In this document: one piece after another, positions 46,665 to 56,024 of the stretch | How the letters are laid out: every line of letters starts with the position of its first letter | Numbering within the stretch: the stretch's first letter is position 1 | Assembly: GCA_947489445.1 (NCBI GenBank) | Contig: CANLDN010000007.1 | Span: forward strand, 62,001 to 126,000 | DNA length: 64,000 nt | Source of the DNA: an uncultured Paracoccaceae bacterium | GTDB lineage: Bacteria > Pseudomonadota > Alphaproteobacteria > Rhodobacterales > Rhodobacteraceae | Direction: 5' to 3' | Notes under the pieces: generated by a model | Seen by the model: the letters and a program-made list of their open reading frames with translations, nothing else | What the model was told of the DNA's origin: nothing | The model's database searches: none | Position numbers and translations under genes: made by a program

Positions 46665-46899
46665 TATTGGTCTCCATTTGAAGGTGACGGCAGATCACCC
46701 CACCGTGAACCTCCGCTTAACTCAGTTAATGCACAAGAAATAGGCAAATAGTTGTCAGACTTGTGGCATCGGGACCATTGCAAGTCTTAACAAGCCAAAG
46801 CATTGATCCACATGCCAAAACTCAGATTACTTTGAACTTCACGTCATCAACTTGCCTAACTTTTTGAACAACGGCAAGGCGGCCAATCGTGTGATGCGT
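46665..46899. other. Intergenic region upstream of the BMP gene
   Basis: About 235 bases with no convincing ORF. It should contain the promoter of the leftward BMP / PstS-OmpA operon. No clear promoter box or repeat was seen. Confidence 0.5.
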
Positions 46900-46950
46900 A
46901 AAAAATGCCCGGTATCAGCCAATTATTTGACTTTCTGTTTTGCCGGGCAT
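46900..46950 (-). terminator. Intrinsic terminator after the small secreted protein gene
   Basis: On the minus strand ATGCCCGG and CCGGGCAT pair over 8 bp with a long loop and are followed by a run of six T. It is about 90 bases past the stop of the gene at 47041. Confidence 0.6.
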
Positions 46951-47040
46951 GTCACTTTCGGTGATATTGGCTTGCATGCCCTTCTTGCTTGGTCGCTTCA
47001 GAATATCCTGTCCAAGCCGTGCGCCAAACCAATCGTTCCC

Positions 47041-47532
47041 TTACTCCCAATCTGTCGGCAACGCCCTAGGGGCTATGCCAAGTTCCGCAAGGTCTTGGGC
47101 GTCCTGCCCCATCGGTTGGCGCCATCCGAACATACCAAAACGCAGCGTGGCGCCCGTGGGGGTGTAGGACCAATCCGTGGTCAATGCAGGATCAACGACA
47201 ATCTCGTCATAGAAAAAGACCGGGTTGTCCTTGCTGGTCGGGACGATTTGGCCGGAAAAAACACCTGCAGGGGACTGGCGCAAATTCTCTACAAGGTATT
47301 CGCCAAGACACATGCCACCCTCGTGTTTCTGCACCGGGATCAGAAGAGATACGTTCAGTCCCGCATGTCCCGTTCCGTCATCGGAAAAAGCATTATTGAC
47401 GACAAGCGGCCAACTTGTCGTCACTTCCACGCTGGGTGCGGTATGCGGGAAAGGTCCAAAGCACATTTCCAGAGATAGTTCATCGGCCTGCACCATTGGA
47501 GCGGATGATAATACCACCCCAACGATCATGCT
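47041..47532 (-). CDS. Small secreted protein of unknown function, downstream of pyc
   Basis: About 163 aa. The N-terminus is hydrophobic with a signal-peptide cut near MVQA-D, and the mature part has two cysteines (EMCFGPFP and GGMCLGEYL) and a beta-rich look. The ATG at 47532 lies inside the end of pyc. A TTG at 47550, overlapping the pyc stop region, would give a slightly longer signal peptide and is an equally good start. No family recognised. A small periplasmic or lipid-exposed protein is likely. Confidence 0.55.
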   Translation of the reverse strand, partial: SMIVGVVLSSAPMVQADELSLEMCFGPFPHTAPSVEVTTSWPLVVNNAFSDDGTGHAGLNVSLLIPVQKHEGGMCLGEYLVENLRQSPAGVFSGQIVPTSKDNPVFFYDEIVVDPALTTDWSYTPTGATLRFGMFGWRQPMGQDAQDLAELGIAPRALPTDWE

Positions 47533-47542
47533 GGCAAAGTAA

Positions 47543-50500
47543 CTATTCAAGCTCCACCAACAGATCCTTGGCATCAATTTGCCCGCCCGCCTGCACATGC
47601 ACGGCTTTGACGACCGCATCCCGTTCGGCATGCAGCCCGGTTTCCATCTTCATCGCCTCAATCGTCAGCAGCAGATCGCCTTGCTTGACCTTTTTGCCCG
47701 CAACTACGGCCACCGTCGCAACAACACCCGGCATGGGTGCGCCGATGTGGTTTGCATTGCCGTCCTCGGCCTTGGGGCGCAGCACCTTCTCGGCTGCCGC
47801 TAGGCGGTTCATCACGCGGATGGTACGCGGCTGACCGTTGAGTTCAAAGAACACTTTAACCTCGCCATCTTCGTTCATGTCGGCGACAGCCTGCATCCGG
47901 ATTTCCAGCGTTTTGCCGGGGTCAATCTCGGCCACGATCTCTTCGCCCGGGTCCATCCCGTAAAAGAACGTGCGCGTCGGCAATGTGCGCACGGGGCCAT
48001 AGGTTTTGTGACGGCCCATGTAATCAAGGAAGACCTTGGGATACATCAGATAACCGTTCAGGTCTTCATCATCGATCTCTTTGCCGTCCAGCTGCGCAGA
48101 CAGATCAGCACGGGTTGCGTCCAGATCAACGGCAGGCAGCGATTTGCCGGGCCGTTCCTTGAACGGTTTTTCGCCTTTCATGATTTTCTTCTGGATCGCC
48201 TTGGGCCAGCCGCCGGGGGGTTGGCCAAGGCTGCCGCGCATCATGTCCACGACGCTATCAGGGAACACCACATCAACGTCCGGGTCTTCCACTTGCGCAC
48301 GGGTCAGGTTCTGGCTGACCATCATCAGCGCCATGTCACCGACCACCTTGGACGAAGGCGTAACCTTCACGATATCGCCAAACATCTGGTTCACATCCGC
48401 ATAGGTCTGGGCGACCTCATGCCAGCGTTCTTCCAGACCCAGCGATCGGGCTTGCGCCTTGAGGTTTGTGAACTGACCGCCGGGCATTTCGTGCAAATAC
48501 ACCTCTGACGCGGGCGCCTGCAGGCCGCTTTCAAAGGCCGCGTAATGTTCGCGAACCTGTTCGAAATAGTTGCTGATCTCGCGAATGGCGGTGACATCCA
48601 AACCGGTATCGCGGGCATCACCGCGCAGGGCCTCGACAATGGAACCCAGCGTCGGCTGCGATGTGTTGCCCGACAGCGCGTCCATCGCCGCATCCACACA
48701 ATCGACACCCGCCGTCGTCGCAGCCAGTACTGTGGCAATCGCCGCACCGGAGGTATCATGCGTGTGAAAGTGGATCGGCAGGCCCGTTTCTTCCTTCAGC
48801 GCCGTCACAAGCGCCGTGGCTGCCGCAGGTTTCATCAGCCCGGCCATGTCTTTCAGCCCAAGCACATGTGCGCCCGCCGCCTCCAACTCCTTGGCCATGC
48901 CGACATAGTATTTCAGATCGTATTTGCTACGGTTCGGGTCCAGCAGGTCGCCGGTATAGCAAATCGTGCCTTCACAAACCTTGTTTGCCTTGATCACGGC
49001 ATCCATCGCGACGCGCATGTTTTCAACCCAGTTGAGGCTGTCAAAAACGCGGAACACATCAACACCGGATTTCGCAGCTTGCGCGACAAAACTCTCAACC
49101 ACATTGTCGGGGTAGTTGGTGTAACCAACCCCATTGGACGCCCGCAACAACATCTGCGTCAAGATATTGGGCATATGGGCGCGGATATCCCGCAGGCGCT
49201 GCCATGGGCATTCCTGCAAGAACCGGTAGGCCACATCAAACGTAGCCCCACCCCAACATTCAACGCTGAACAACTGGTTCATCTTGGCGGCATAGGTGGG
49301 TGCGACACGGATCATGTCGATGGATCGCATCCGGGTCGCCAGCAGCGACTGGTGCCCGTCGCGCATCGTCGTGTCGGTGATCAGCAGCTGTTTCTGGTCG
49401 CGCATCCAATCAGCCACGGCCTCTGGCCCGAACTCGTCCAGAATATTGCGGGTGCCAGGGATGACGTCCGTGGTTGGTTTGACCGGCGCACGCGGCGGCT
49501 TCACATCGGCAGAGGGCAGGGCGCGGCCCGCCGTTTCAGGGTGCCCGTTGACCGTGATATCGGCGATATAGGTCAGGATCTTGGTCGCCCGGTCACGCCG
49601 TTTGGTAAAGTTGAACAGGTCCGGGGTCTCATCAATGAACTTGGTGTGGTATTCGTTGTTCAGGAACGTTGGGTGCTTCAGCAGGTTCTCGACAAAGGCA
49701 ATGTTGGTGCTGACACCGCGAATACGAAACTCGCGCAGCGCCCGGTCCATGCGCGCAATCGCCATTTCAGGTGTTGGCGCACGGGCGGTGACCTTTTCCA
49801 ACAGACTATCATAGTAGCGGGTGATCACAGCACCGGAATAGGCGGTGCCGCCATCCAAACGAATGCCCGGCCCGGTGGCGCTGCGGTACGTCTGAATGCG
49901 ACCGTAATCGGGGATAAAGTTGTTCTGCGGGTCTTCTGTGGTGACACGGCACTGGATCGCGTGACCATCCAGCTTCACATCATACTGGCTGGCGCAGCCT
50001 GTCGCTTCGACCAGTGACTTGCCCTCTGCGATCAGGATTTGCGCCCGGACGATATCGATGCCCGTCACTTCCTCAGTCACCGTATGCTCCACCTGCACGC
50101 GCGGGTTCACTTCGATGAAATAGAACTCGCCCGAATCCATATCCATCAGGAACTCGACCGTGCCCGCGCATTCGTAATTGACGTGCTGGCAGATTTTCTT
50201 GCCCAGATTGCAAAGCTGTTCGCGCTGGGTGCCGGACAGATAGGGGGCAGGGGCGCGCTCAACAACCTTCTGATTGCGGCGCTGAACAGAACAATCGCGT
50301 TCCCAAAGGTGATAAATCTGCCCGTGACTGTCCCCAAGGATCTGCACCTCGACATGGCGCGCGCGCATGATCATCTTTTCCAGATAACCTTCGCCATTGC
50401 CAAATGCGGCCTCGGCCTCGCGACGGCCTTCCAGCACCTTCTCTTCCAGCTCGTCCTCGGACATGATCGGACGCATGCCGCGGCCACCGCCACCCCAGGA

Positions 50501-50986
50501 CGCCTTCAGCATCAGGGGATAACCAACCTCTGCCGCCTCAGCCTTGATGGCGGCCATATCATCGCCCAGCACTTCGGTCGCGGGGATCACGGGCACGCCC
50601 GCCTCAATCGCCACACGGCGGGCGCTGGCCTTATCGCCCAAGGCGCGCATGGTTTCAGCCTTGGGGCCGATGAACGTAATCCCGTTTTCAGCACAGGCAT
50701 CCACGAATTCAGGGTTCTCGGACAGCAGGCCATAGCCGGGATGGATCGCATCTGCGCCCGCCATCTTGGCCACGCGAATAATCTCATCAATGCTCAGATA
50801 GGCAGCGACAGGGCCAAGGTCTTCGCCAATGCGATACGCCTCATCCGCCTTGAAGCGGTGCAGGCCCAGTTTGTCCTCTTCTGCGAAGACGGCGACGGTC
50901 TTTTTGCCCATCTCATTGGCGGCCCGCATGATGCGGATCGCGATTTCACCCCGGTTGGCAATCAAAATTTTCTTGAACTCGGCCAT
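47543..50986 (-). CDS. pyc: Pyruvate carboxylase
   Basis: 1147 aa, full-length single-chain enzyme that makes oxaloacetate from pyruvate, bicarbonate and ATP. The N-terminal biotin carboxylase domain (ILIANRGEIAIRIMRAANEM, GGGGRGMR, FIEVNPRVQVEHTVTE) is followed by the carboxyltransferase domain (TTMRDGHQSLLATRMR). At the C-terminus is the biotin carrier domain with the attachment site AMKMET (Lys1113). The start has GGGGAG 4 bases upstream. It replenishes the TCA cycle, as in other roseobacters. Confidence 0.96.
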   Translation of the reverse strand: MAEFKKILIANRGEIAIRIMRAANEMGKKTVAVFAEEDKLGLHRFKADEAYRIGEDLGPVAAYLSIDEIIRVAKMAGADAIHPGYGLLSENPEFVDACAENGITFIGPKAETMRALGDKASARRVAIEAGVPVIPATEVLGDDMAAIKAEAAEVGYPLMLKASWGGGGRGMRPIMSEDELEEKVLEGRREAEAAFGNGEGYLEKMIMRARHVEVQILGDSHGQIYHLWERDCSVQRRNQKVVERAPAPYLSGTQREQLCNLGKKICQHVNYECAGTVEFLMDMDSGEFYFIEVNPRVQVEHTVTEEVTGIDIVRAQILIAEGKSLVEATGCASQYDVKLDGHAIQCRVTTEDPQNNFIPDYGRIQTYRSATGPGIRLDGGTAYSGAVITRYYDSLLEKVTARAPTPEMAIARMDRALREFRIRGVSTNIAFVENLLKHPTFLNNEYHTKFIDETPDLFNFTKRRDRATKILTYIADITVNGHPETAGRALPSADVKPPRAPVKPTTDVIPGTRNILDEFGPEAVADWMRDQKQLLITDTTMRDGHQSLLATRMRSIDMIRVAPTYAAKMNQLFSVECWGGATFDVAYRFLQECPWQRLRDIRAHMPNILTQMLLRASNGVGYTNYPDNVVESFVAQAAKSGVDVFRVFDSLNWVENMRVAMDAVIKANKVCEGTICYTGDLLDPNRSKYDLKYYVGMAKELEAAGAHVLGLKDMAGLMKPAAATALVTALKEETGLPIHFHTHDTSGAAIATVLAATTAGVDCVDAAMDALSGNTSQPTLGSIVEALRGDARDTGLDVTAIREISNYFEQVREHYAAFESGLQAPASEVYLHEMPGGQFTNLKAQARSLGLEERWHEVAQTYADVNQMFGDIVKVTPSSKVVGDMALMMVSQNLTRAQVEDPDVDVVFPDSVVDMMRGSLGQPPGGWPKAIQKKIMKGEKPFKERPGKSLPAVDLDATRADLSAQLDGKEIDDEDLNGYLMYPKVFLDYMGRHKTYGPVRTLPTRTFFYGMDPGEEIVAEIDPGKTLEIRMQAVADMNEDGEVKVFFELNGQPRTIRVMNRLAAAEKVLRPKAEDGNANHIGAPMPGVVATVAVVAGKKVKQGDLLLTIEAMKMETGLHAERDAVVKAVHVQAGGQIDAKDLLVELE

Positions 50987-51046
50987 AACACTCCCCTTCG
51001 CAGTTGCAGCATTCCTAAGGTGGAATGGGCAGATCGTCTATAAGGA

Positions 51047-52204
51047 TTACTGGGTAGAGCGCAGGCAGTCAGGCATGTCTTTGAGCGTTTGTGCCCCGAT
51101 CTGCCCCATATTGCTGATCATGTCTTGGCGCAGGATGTCGATCACATGGGCGGCTCCGGGCTCACCCAAGGCCGCCAACCCATAGTGAAACGCCCGCCCC
51201 AGCATCACGAAATCAGCGCCAAGCGCCAATGCGCGCAAGATATCCAGACCACCTTCGATTCCGCTATCAAAGATCACCGGCAGTGTCGTTGCAGCGCGCA
51301 CACCCGGCAACACTTCAATCGTCGCTGGACCCCCATCAAACTGGCGGCCTGCATGGTTGCTGACCCATATTGCGTCAGCCCCTTCATCGGTCAGCCGGGC
51401 GGCATCATGTGGGCGCCCGACACCCTTGACGATCAACGGCCCATCCCAGACCTTCCGCAAGGATTTGAAGTAATCCCAATCAGGCGAGGTGCGCAGCAAA
51501 TACCCGATATGCTGGGTCGAGGGCAGGGCACCCTTGATATCCGAATAGCTATCCATCAACCGCATCCGGGGCATGCCCGTCTTGCGGATGCCGTTCAGCC
51601 AAGCCGGACACTGCGCCGACTGCATCGCCAGCCGCGGCGTCAGTTTTGGCGGATTGGTCAGGCCCCCACGGGTCTGGCGTTCGCGTCGAGAGGCTACTGG
51701 CACATCCACGGTCAACACCAATGTCGTGAACCCCGCCGCCTTCGCACGGGTCAAAATATCATCCCTGATCTCCGGATCACGCGGTGGATAAAGCTGAAAC
51801 CACGCATGTTCCCCCGCATGCGGCCCCACATCCTCTGGCAACTGGCTCGCCACCGTGGACAAGGTATAGGGCAACCCCTCTTTCGCCGCCGCGCGCGCCA
51901 ACATCTGCTCCGCGCCTGGCCAGATCAGACCCGACATGCCCACAGGCGCAATGCCAACAGGCAACGGATGCTTCTTACCCAAAAGGGTGGTCGAAAGGTT
52001 CGGTTCAAACTCACCATGCAGGATGGACGGGTTCAGAAGAACACGATCCAATGCCTCTCGGTTGCGCCTTTGGGTTGCCTCCACCCCGGTCGCACTGTCC
52101 AGATACTCCCACACAAAATGCGGAATGCGCCGCCGGGCGCGGGCCTTCAGATCGGAAATGGCGGGGTAGCGGCTGTGCAATGTCATGCGCGCGACGTTAG
52201 TCAT
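51047..52204 (-). CDS. FMN-dependent alpha-hydroxyacid dehydrogenase (lactate dehydrogenase-like)
   Basis: 385 aa TIM-barrel protein of the LldD/glycolate oxidase family. The FMN and substrate sites are visible in VWEYLDSATG, VGIAPVGMSG, the motif VSNHAGRQFDGGP (catalytic His) and VIFDSGIEGGLDILRAL. It oxidises an L-2-hydroxyacid such as lactate to the oxo acid. A start at 52186 is possible. It lies just downstream of pyc but is read toward it in the same direction. Confidence 0.85.
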   Translation of the reverse strand: MTNVARMTLHSRYPAISDLKARARRRIPHFVWEYLDSATGVEATQRRNREALDRVLLNPSILHGEFEPNLSTTLLGKKHPLPVGIAPVGMSGLIWPGAEQMLARAAAKEGLPYTLSTVASQLPEDVGPHAGEHAWFQLYPPRDPEIRDDILTRAKAAGFTTLVLTVDVPVASRRERQTRGGLTNPPKLTPRLAMQSAQCPAWLNGIRKTGMPRMRLMDSYSDIKGALPSTQHIGYLLRTSPDWDYFKSLRKVWDGPLIVKGVGRPHDAARLTDEGADAIWVSNHAGRQFDGGPATIEVLPGVRAATTLPVIFDSGIEGGLDILRALALGADFVMLGRAFHYGLAALGEPGAAHVIDILRQDMISNMGQIGAQTLKDMPDCLRSTQ

Positions 52205-52284
52205 GGGCGGGATGAAGTCAACGCGCGGAACATTAGTAGAACAAGGGGTTTTCCTGCCATACGATTCAGGCTACCTTTGCACGC

Positions 52285-54663
52285 ATGAGCAGTTTTTCCG
52301 AAGAAGACGCATTCGAAGCAGCCGTCCCGCTCAGCCAGCGGGCCATGGCGCAGCGTACGACACCCTATCTTGATGGGCTGAACCCCGCACAACGTGAGGC
52401 GGTGAAAACGTTGCAGGGGCCGGTTCTGATGCTCGCCGGTGCAGGGACCGGAAAGACCAAGGCACTGACCAGTCGGATCGCGCATTTGCTGGCCACTGGC
52501 ACCGCGCGCCCGCACGAAATCCTTGCCGTGACCTTTACCAACAAAGCCGCGCGCGAGATGAAGCAGCGGATCGGTGCACATATGGGTGAGGCCGTTGAAG
52601 GCATGCCATGGCTTGGCACCTTCCACTCGGTCTGCGCCAAACTCCTGCGCCGCCACGCCGAGCTGGTGAACCTGAAATCCAACTTCACCATTCTGGACAC
52701 TGACGACCAGATCAGGCTGATGAAGCAACTGATCCAAGCCGCCAATATAGATGACAAGCGTTGGCCCGCCCGGATGTTGTCGGGCATCATAGATAACTGG
52801 AAGAACAAGGCCTGCACGCCTGACAAAGTTCCCGTCGCCGAAAGCAGCGCGTTCGATCACAAAGGCGTCGAACTCTACGCCGCCTATCAGGCCCGCCTGC
52901 GTGATCTGAACGCTGTCGATTTCGGCGACATCCTGCTCCACATGGTCACGATCTTCCAAAACCACGACGACGTGCTGCAACAATACCAACGCTGGTTCAA
53001 ATACATCCTCGTTGACGAATATCAGGACACGAACGTCGCACAATATATGTGGCTCCGGCTCCTCGCTGGCGGACACAAAAACATCTGCTGCGTGGGTGAC
53101 GATGACCAGTCGATCTATGGCTGGCGCGGGGCCGAGGTGGGAAACATCCTGCGGTTTGAAAAAGACTTCCCCGGTGCCCATGTGGTTCGGCTCGAAGAAA
53201 ACTACCGTTCCACGCCCCATATCCTCGCCGCCGCATCGGGCGTGATCTCCGCCAATAAAGGGCGGCTGGGCAAGACGCTCTTCACCTCCCGCAAGGATGG
53301 CGAAATGGTCCGCCTGATCGGCCATTGGGATGGCGAGGAAGAGGCGCGCTGGATCGGCGAAGAGGTTGAGGCGATGCAGCGCGGCACTCGCGGGCTAGAC
53401 CCCATAGGGCTCGACAAAATGGCCATTCTCGTCCGTGCCAGCCACCAGATGCGCGCATTCGAGGATCGGTTCCTGACCATCGGGCTGCCTTACCGCGTCA
53501 TCGGCGGCCCGCGCTTCTATGAGCGCATGGAAATCCGCGACGCCATGGCCTATTTCCGACTGGCCGTGTCACCCGAGGATGATCTGGCATTCGAGCGGAT
53601 CGTGAACACCCCCAAACGCGGCCTTGGCGACAAGGCAGTGCAAACGATCCAACGCACCGCGCGCGGCAATGGCGTGTCGCTGGTCGAAGGCGCGCGGCTG
53701 GTCTGCCAAGGCAAACTGCTTGGCGGCAAAGGGCTGAAAGAGCTGACTATTCTGGTGGCCGCCATTGACCGTTGGGCCGGCCAGGTCCGGGCCGAGGCCG
53801 ACACCCATGTCGAACTGGCCGAAATGATCCTTGATGAGTCCGGCTACACCGGGTTCTGGCAGAACGACAAAACCCCCGAAGCCCCCGGACGGCTCGAAAA
53901 CCTCAAGGAACTCGTCAAGGCGCTCGAAAACTTCGAGAACCTGCAAGGCTTCCTCGAACATGTCAGCCTGATCATGGATAATGAAACCGAAGAGCAGGGC
54001 GAAAAGGTCAGCATCATGACGCTGCACGCCGCCAAAGGTCTCGAATTCCCCGCCGTGTTCTTGCCCGGCTGGGAAGACGGGCTGTTCCCGTCGCAACGCT
54101 CCATGGACGAAAGCGGGCTCAAGGGCCTCGAAGAAGAACGCCGCTTGGCCTATGTCGGCATCACCCGCGCAGAAGAAATCTGCACGATTTCCTTCGCCGC
54201 CAACCGGCGTGTTTACGGCCAATGGCAATCAGCCATGCCGTCCCGTTTCATCGACGAATTGCCCCAAGATCATGTAGAGGTGCTCACCCCGCCCGGCCTT
54301 TACGGTGGCGGTTACGGGGCTGCGGCGGCGTCACCGGCGGTGCAAGGCATGATGGGCTCCGACCTGCACGAAAAGGCGCATAAGGCTGATGTCTACAACT
54401 CACCCGGCTGGAGGCGGTTGCAATCGCGCAGTCAGCAACGCGGTATGTCGATGCCATCCGAAGCACGCAATATGACTATTGATATGGATGCGGTCAGCGC
54501 GTTCACAGAAGGTGACAGGGTGTTCCACCAGAAATTCGGCTACGGCGAGGTCATGGCGATTGAGGGTGACAAGCTATTGATCGAATTCGACAAAGCGGGA
54601 TCGAAAAATGTCGTAGCCAAGTTTGTTGTGAACGCTGAACAGGCCGATGACGTGCCGTTTTAG
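52285..54663 (+). CDS. uvrD: UvrD/PcrA/Rep-type ATP-dependent DNA helicase
   Basis: 792 aa superfamily 1 helicase. Walker A (LAGAGTGKTKALTSRI), motif Ia (FTNKAAREM), Walker B (LVDEYQDTN), motif III (VGDDDQSIYGWRGAE), motif IV/V (EENYRST; ILVRASHQMRAFEDRF) and VI (YVGITRAEE) are in order. A C-terminal Tudor-like tail (FHQKFGYGEVMAIEGDKLLIEF) is present. It unwinds DNA in repair and replication restart. Whether it is UvrD, PcrA or Rep by orthology is not decided here. Confidence 0.93.
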   Translation: MSSFSEEDAFEAAVPLSQRAMAQRTTPYLDGLNPAQREAVKTLQGPVLMLAGAGTGKTKALTSRIAHLLATGTARPHEILAVTFTNKAAREMKQRIGAHMGEAVEGMPWLGTFHSVCAKLLRRHAELVNLKSNFTILDTDDQIRLMKQLIQAANIDDKRWPARMLSGIIDNWKNKACTPDKVPVAESSAFDHKGVELYAAYQARLRDLNAVDFGDILLHMVTIFQNHDDVLQQYQRWFKYILVDEYQDTNVAQYMWLRLLAGGHKNICCVGDDDQSIYGWRGAEVGNILRFEKDFPGAHVVRLEENYRSTPHILAAASGVISANKGRLGKTLFTSRKDGEMVRLIGHWDGEEEARWIGEEVEAMQRGTRGLDPIGLDKMAILVRASHQMRAFEDRFLTIGLPYRVIGGPRFYERMEIRDAMAYFRLAVSPEDDLAFERIVNTPKRGLGDKAVQTIQRTARGNGVSLVEGARLVCQGKLLGGKGLKELTILVAAIDRWAGQVRAEADTHVELAEMILDESGYTGFWQNDKTPEAPGRLENLKELVKALENFENLQGFLEHVSLIMDNETEEQGEKVSIMTLHAAKGLEFPAVFLPGWEDGLFPSQRSMDESGLKGLEEERRLAYVGITRAEEICTISFAANRRVYGQWQSAMPSRFIDELPQDHVEVLTPPGLYGGGYGAAAASPAVQGMMGSDLHEKAHKADVYNSPGWRRLQSRSQQRGMSMPSEARNMTIDMDAVSAFTEGDRVFHQKFGYGEVMAIEGDKLLIEFDKAGSKNVVAKFVVNAEQADDVPF

Positions 54664-54690
54664 GCCCTTCTCACTGGAAAATCGAAGCCC

Positions 54691-55293
54691 CTAATGCATC
54701 AGCATCGGATAAAGCGATCCTACCAATAACACAGCCATCGTTACATTAAACACGCGCAACCGCCGCGCCGTCCCCAACCAGCGGCGCACCTGCACCCCCA
54801 TCCACGCCCAGACCGTGACGGAGGGCAGGTTCGTCGCCGAAAACACCAAAGCCACAATCAACGACCCGACCAAGACACTGCGATCCTGCGGCGCATAGGC
54901 ACTGATCGCCGTGATCGCCATGAACCACGCCTTTGGGTTCACCCATTGAAACGCTGCCGCCTGCAAAAACGTGAACGGATTGCCCGTTACCTCTTTTGCC
55001 TCGGGTGCCACCGCATTCGCGATCTTCCACGCCAGCCACATCATATAGGCGGCACTCAGCACCTTGAGCACGATGTTCAACACCGGATAAGCCTCAAACA
55101 TCCGCAACAAAACAACGCCGACCATCACCACCATAAACGCATGGCCCAGTGAAATACCCAGCATATGCGGCACCGTGCGGCGCAGACCATAATTGGCACC
55201 TGACGCCATCAGCATCAGGTTATTGGGTCCCGGGGTGATGGAACTGGCAAAGGCAAAGCCGATCAGGGCAATCAGGACTTCATAACTCATCAC
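54691..55293 (-). CDS. LysE/RhtB-family amino-acid exporter
   Basis: 200 aa, about six hydrophobic segments, with the family motif ASSITPGPNNLMLMASG near the N-terminus. It exports amino acids or related metabolites across the inner membrane. It is divergent from an Lrp/AsnC regulator 57 bases away, the usual arrangement for control of such exporters. The first two codons are both Met. Confidence 0.88.
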   Translation of the reverse strand: MMSYEVLIALIGFAFASSITPGPNNLMLMASGANYGLRRTVPHMLGISLGHAFMVVMVGVVLLRMFEAYPVLNIVLKVLSAAYMMWLAWKIANAVAPEAKEVTGNPFTFLQAAAFQWVNPKAWFMAITAISAYAPQDRSVLVGSLIVALVFSATNLPSVTVWAWMGVQVRRWLGTARRLRVFNVTMAVLLVGSLYPMLMH

Positions 55294-55362
55294 GCAATAT
55301 TAGACGAAGATTAGCACAATGAAATTGCCAAGTTGCGCTAATTTGGCCTATTGTCACAACAA

Positions 55363-55815
55363 ATGGCGGCTAGAGATAAAATAAACGACGCCATATTGCG
55401 TGCGCTGTCCCGTGACGGACGGATCAGCAACCTGCAACTTGCGGAAAAGGTGGGGCTGTCATCCTCTGCCTGCCTGAGGCGTGTTCAGGAACTGGAACGA
55501 ACCGGCGTCATCAAAGGTTACCGCGCGCGGCTGGACCCTGCGCAAACCGGGCGGGCCTATGTTGTCTACGTCGCCGTCGGGCTGGCCGAACATACCAAGG
55601 ACGCCCAACACGGGTTCGAACGGGCCATGCAGCGGGCTGATGAAGTCACCGAATGCCACAATGTGGCGGGTGCGTTCGAATACATCTTGCGGGTCGAGGT
55701 CGCTGACCTGCCTGCCTACAAGGCGTTTCACACCGATACCTTGGGCACGGTGCCGCATGTGCGGTCGATCACCAGTTACATGGTGATGGGATCGCCCAAG
55801 GATACGCGGGGGTGA
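55363..55815 (+). CDS. Lrp/AsnC-family transcriptional regulator
   Basis: 150 aa from the ATG at 55363; a TTG at 55351 would add four residues. N-terminal winged helix (ILRALSRDGRISNLQLAEKVG, CLRRVQELERTGVI) and C-terminal RAM ligand domain (AGAFEYILRVEVADLPAYKAF). It probably activates or represses the divergent LysE-type exporter in response to an amino acid. Confidence 0.9.
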   Translation: MAARDKINDAILRALSRDGRISNLQLAEKVGLSSSACLRRVQELERTGVIKGYRARLDPAQTGRAYVVYVAVGLAEHTKDAQHGFERAMQRADEVTECHNVAGAFEYILRVEVADLPAYKAFHTDTLGTVPHVRSITSYMVMGSPKDTRG

Positions 55816-55865
55816 AATACCCGCTGCCATCTTGGCAATCCTCAAAATCCATCGCATGATTGCTG

Positions 55866-56024
55866 TGCAACGGCGGTCCTTGGATTGCGCCTGTACAGCG
55901 ATGTCAGGGGTAGGGCGGGGCATCCCCGCCTGCGACGAAAACCAGACCAAACACGGCGTTACCGCAACTGGGCTGCACCCAGGGCGGGTAACGCAGAACA
56001 AGGAAAGCAAGGCCTGCCGTTGCA
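55866..56024 (+). ncRNA. Candidate retron-type msr-msd RNA before the reverse transcriptase
   Basis: A 17-nt inverted repeat (55866-55882 with 56008-56024; 15 Watson-Crick pairs, one G-U, one mismatch) encloses 125 bases. Inside are a hairpin with 7 GC-rich pairs (GGCGGGG-CAT-CCCCGCC, 55914-55930) and a second long hairpin (GCGTTACC..CTGGG..CCCAG..GGTAACGC, 55956-55994). Retron RNAs have a base stem formed by inverted repeats a1 and a2, several inner hairpins and the RT gene just after a2. The layout fits, but the branching G and DNA product are not identifiable here. The right repeat arm covers the likely TTG start of the RT. Confidence 0.45.

Noticed and set aside
48545..50017. 490-codon open frame on the plus strand inside pyruvate carboxylase
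   Set aside because: Antisense shadow of a GC-rich gene whose domains are unambiguous on the other strand.
52201..53325. 374-codon open frame on the minus strand
   Set aside because: Antisense shadow of the helicase gene; no family recognised.
54691..55815. LysE and Lrp genes as retron effectors or accessory genes
   Set aside because: They form a normal divergent exporter-regulator pair with no defence-like domains; being upstream neighbours is not evidence of function together.
55885..56019. 45-residue N-terminal extension of the reverse transcriptase
   Set aside because: Arg/Gly-rich sequence reads through the hairpins of the candidate retron RNA, with no ribosome binding site. The TTG at 56020 is preferred.
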